This document shows, piece after piece, positions 61,547-64,000 of a DNA stretch of 64,000 bases. Location of the stretch: contig JAFATB010000022.1 in NCBI GenBank assembly GCA_019244185.1, positions 62,001 through 126,000 of the forward strand, given 5' to 3'. This DNA comes from Acidobacteriota bacterium (lineage in GTDB: Bacteria > Acidobacteriota > Thermoanaerobaculia > Gp7-AA8). The translations under genes and the position numbers were made by a program. Under the pieces are notes generated by a model that worked only from the letters and a program-made list of their open reading frames with translations, had not been told where the DNA came from and ran no database searches. Position 1 is the first letter of the stretch. The number at the start of each line of letters is the position of its first letter.

Positions 61547-63046
61547 TTACGGTCGCCGCCGTCTGCGCCGGGCGTTGCCGGAGGGAGAGGCGGGGGAGGT
61601 GGACGTGTCGGGACGTGATGGGCGCGGCGAGTGGGCGTCGCCGCGCGGCGCGCTGTTCGTGCGCGAGGCATTGCCGTGCATGGCGTTCGTGCGCGGCGCA
61701 CTCGCGTTGCGCGGCGCGTTCGCCTGCGTGCGTGGCGCGCTCGCGTTGCGCGGCGCGTTCGTTTGCGTGCGCCCCGCATTCGCCTGCCCCCGCCCGCCGC
61801 CCGGCTGCGCCTGGGCGCGGCGTTCCGCTTTCGCGGCGGCGCGGGCGCGGTCTTCAGCCTTCTTCGCGCGGATCGCCGCGATGCGCTCGTGGATCGGGAT
61901 CTCGAGCTTCTCGGCCGGCTTTCGCGTGTAGTCGAAGTCGGGCACGGTCACGCGCGGCAGGCGCTTGTTGATGGCGCGCTCGATGGCGCGCAGGTCGTTC
62001 TCCTCGTCCGGCGCGACGAACGTGATCGCGTCGCCGGTGAGCTCCGCGCGCGCCGTGCGCCCCACGCGATGGATGTAGTCCTCGGGGATGTTCGGCACGT
62101 CGAAGTTCACGACGTGCGAGAGCGCCTCGACGTCGATGCCGCGCGCGGCGATGTCCGTCGCGACGAGGATGCGGTACTTGCCCGACTTGAAGCCCGCCAG
62201 CGCTTCCGTGCGCTGCAGCTGGCTGCGGTTGCCGTGGATGCGCGCCGCGTTGACCTTGCTCCGTTCGAGCTGTTCGAAGACGCGGTTTGCGCGATGCTTC
62301 GTGCGCGTGAAGACGATCGCGCTGCGGATCTCGCCGCGGTCGAGCAGCGTCTCGAGCAGCGACATCTTCAGCTCCTGCGACACCGGAAAGACCGACTGCG
62401 TGATGCCGACCGCCGGCGCGGCCTTCCGCTCGATGGCGATCATGGCCGGGTTCTTCAGCATCTCGCGCGAGAGCTCGACGATCGGCGGCGGCAGCGTCGC
62501 GGAGAAGAAGAGCGTCTGCCGCTTCACCGGCAGATGCTTGAGCACGCGGCGGATGTCGGGGAGGAAGCCCATGTCCAGCATGCGATCGGCTTCGTCGAGT
62601 ACGAGGATCTCCAGCGCGTCGAGCTTCGCGTACGGACGCTGGAAGTGATCGAGCAGGCGCCCGGGCGTCGCGACGAGCACGTCGACGCCGCTGCGGAACG
62701 CGTGCTCCTGCGGCCCCATGCCGACGCCGCCGTAGATCGCCGCGCCGGAGAGCGGCGTGTGCACGGCGAGATCGCGCAGGTGCTCGTCGATCTGCGCCGC
62801 GAGCTCCCGCGTCGGCGTGAGGATCAGCGCGCGCGTCGTGCCGCGTTTCTTGCCGATGAGGCGCTGCAGGATGGGCAGGAGAAACGCGGCCGTCTTGCCG
62901 CTGCCGGTGGCCGCGGCGGCGAGGACGTCGCGTCCTTCGATCGCCGGAGGGATGGCGTCGCTTTGAATCGGCGTGGGGCGCGTGAAGCCGAGCTCTTTGA
63001 CTCCACGCAGCAAATCGGGGTGCAGACCAAATGCAGTGAATGGCAT
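61547..63046 (-). CDS. rhlE: DEAD-box RNA helicase, RhlE-like
   Basis: 499 residues. Motifs Q (FTRPTPIQSDAIP), I (AAATGSGKTA), Ia (PTRELAAQ), Ib, II (VLDEADRMLDMGF), III (FSATLP), IV, V (ARGIDV) and VI (HRVGRTAR) are all present over residues 1-370. The 130-residue tail is Arg/Asn/Pro/Ala-rich and includes two 13-residue repeats (NAPRNASAPRT), probably a disordered RNA-binding extension. Acts in ribosome assembly or RNA turnover by family analogy. Confidence 0.92.
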   Translation of the reverse strand: MPFTAFGLHPDLLRGVKELGFTRPTPIQSDAIPPAIEGRDVLAAAATGSGKTAAFLLPILQRLIGKKRGTTRALILTPTRELAAQIDEHLRDLAVHTPLSGAAIYGGVGMGPQEHAFRSGVDVLVATPGRLLDHFQRPYAKLDALEILVLDEADRMLDMGFLPDIRRVLKHLPVKRQTLFFSATLPPPIVELSREMLKNPAMIAIERKAAPAVGITQSVFPVSQELKMSLLETLLDRGEIRSAIVFTRTKHRANRVFEQLERSKVNAARIHGNRSQLQRTEALAGFKSGKYRILVATDIAARGIDVEALSHVVNFDVPNIPEDYIHRVGRTARAELTGDAITFVAPDEENDLRAIERAINKRLPRVTVPDFDYTRKPAEKLEIPIHERIAAIRAKKAEDRARAAAKAERRAQAQPGGGRGQANAGRTQTNAPRNASAPRTQANAPRNASAPRTNAMHGNASRTNSAPRGDAHSPRPSRPDTSTSPASPSGNARRRRRRP

Positions 63047-63084
63047 CGCGGCGGATGGTCTCACATCGCGGCGCGCGCGCCACG

Positions 63085-63090
63085 TAGAAT
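63085..63090 (+). promoter_or_regulatory. -10 box of a probable leaderless promoter
   Basis: TAGAAT ends 7 bases before the ATG at 63098, identical to the box at 25421; no Shine-Dalgarno sequence is present. Confidence 0.45.
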
Positions 63091-63097
63091 GCGTTCC

Positions 63098-64000
<903 letters not shown>

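Overview
The window is very GC-rich (roughly two thirds or more G+C by eye), densely coding and has no tRNA, rRNA, integrase, transposase or CRISPR array that I can see. The gene content (Oar-like TonB receptors, VPS10/BNR beta-propellers, DUF5916-type outer-membrane protein, BlaI/M56 pair, many GTGA/ATGA start-stop overlaps) suggests an Acidobacteriota-like bacterium (for example Thermoanaerobaculia or Vicinamibacteria). That placement is an inference, not a computed result.

Region 1 (1-12452) is the most interesting part: a divergent biosynthetic cluster. To the right, from a near-consensus promoter, runs a 1620-residue fusion of fatty acyl-AMP ligase, acyl carrier protein, class III aminotransferase and acyl-ACP-reductase-like domain, translationally coupled to an MmgE/PrpD dehydratase. 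To the left run an acyl-CoA-dehydrogenase-fold flavoprotein lacking the usual catalytic glutamate motif, a small His-rich membrane protein, a ferritin-like di-iron protein, an APH/choline-kinase-like phosphotransferase, a FemAB/GNAT-like protein and an NAD-dependent epimerase/reductase cut by the window edge. The set of reactions matches, function by function, what is known for valanimycin-type azoxy biosynthesis, but with a fatty amine as starter. I propose a previously undescribed lipid azoxy (or related N-N/N-O) pathway.

Region 2 (12364-23790, minus strand) reads as a long operon: TonB receptor, lipoprotein solute-binding protein, ABC ATPase, permease, a stand-alone A-PCP-TE NRPS-like enzyme lacking the amino-group-binding Asp, a giant membrane patatin and a SixA phosphatase. 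Region 3 (23915-29973, plus) has a polytopic membrane protein, a VPS10-like propeller and an adenosine-deaminase-like protein. Region 4 (29974-35351) has a 20-copy 21-bp minisatellite, small cassette-like membrane genes next to a repeated hairpin site, and a two-gene sensory system.

Region 5 (35352-50032) holds a second VPS10-like protein, a PD40/SnoaL-like secreted protein, a phospholipase-D-like pair, and an operon of metallo-beta-lactamase-fold sulfatase-like protein, Oar-like TonB receptor, cupredoxin and multicopper oxidase. Region 6 (50038-64000) opens with a 57-bp inverted repeat, then a GT-C-like membrane protein, a BlaI/BlaR-type module with a matching operator in front of a DUF5916 gene, a GH15 hydrolase, a SnoaL-like and a PAP2/haloperoxidase-like gene, a DEAD-box helicase and a truncated Tat-exported FAD oxidoreductase. 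Several genes appear to be expressed from leaderless promoters.
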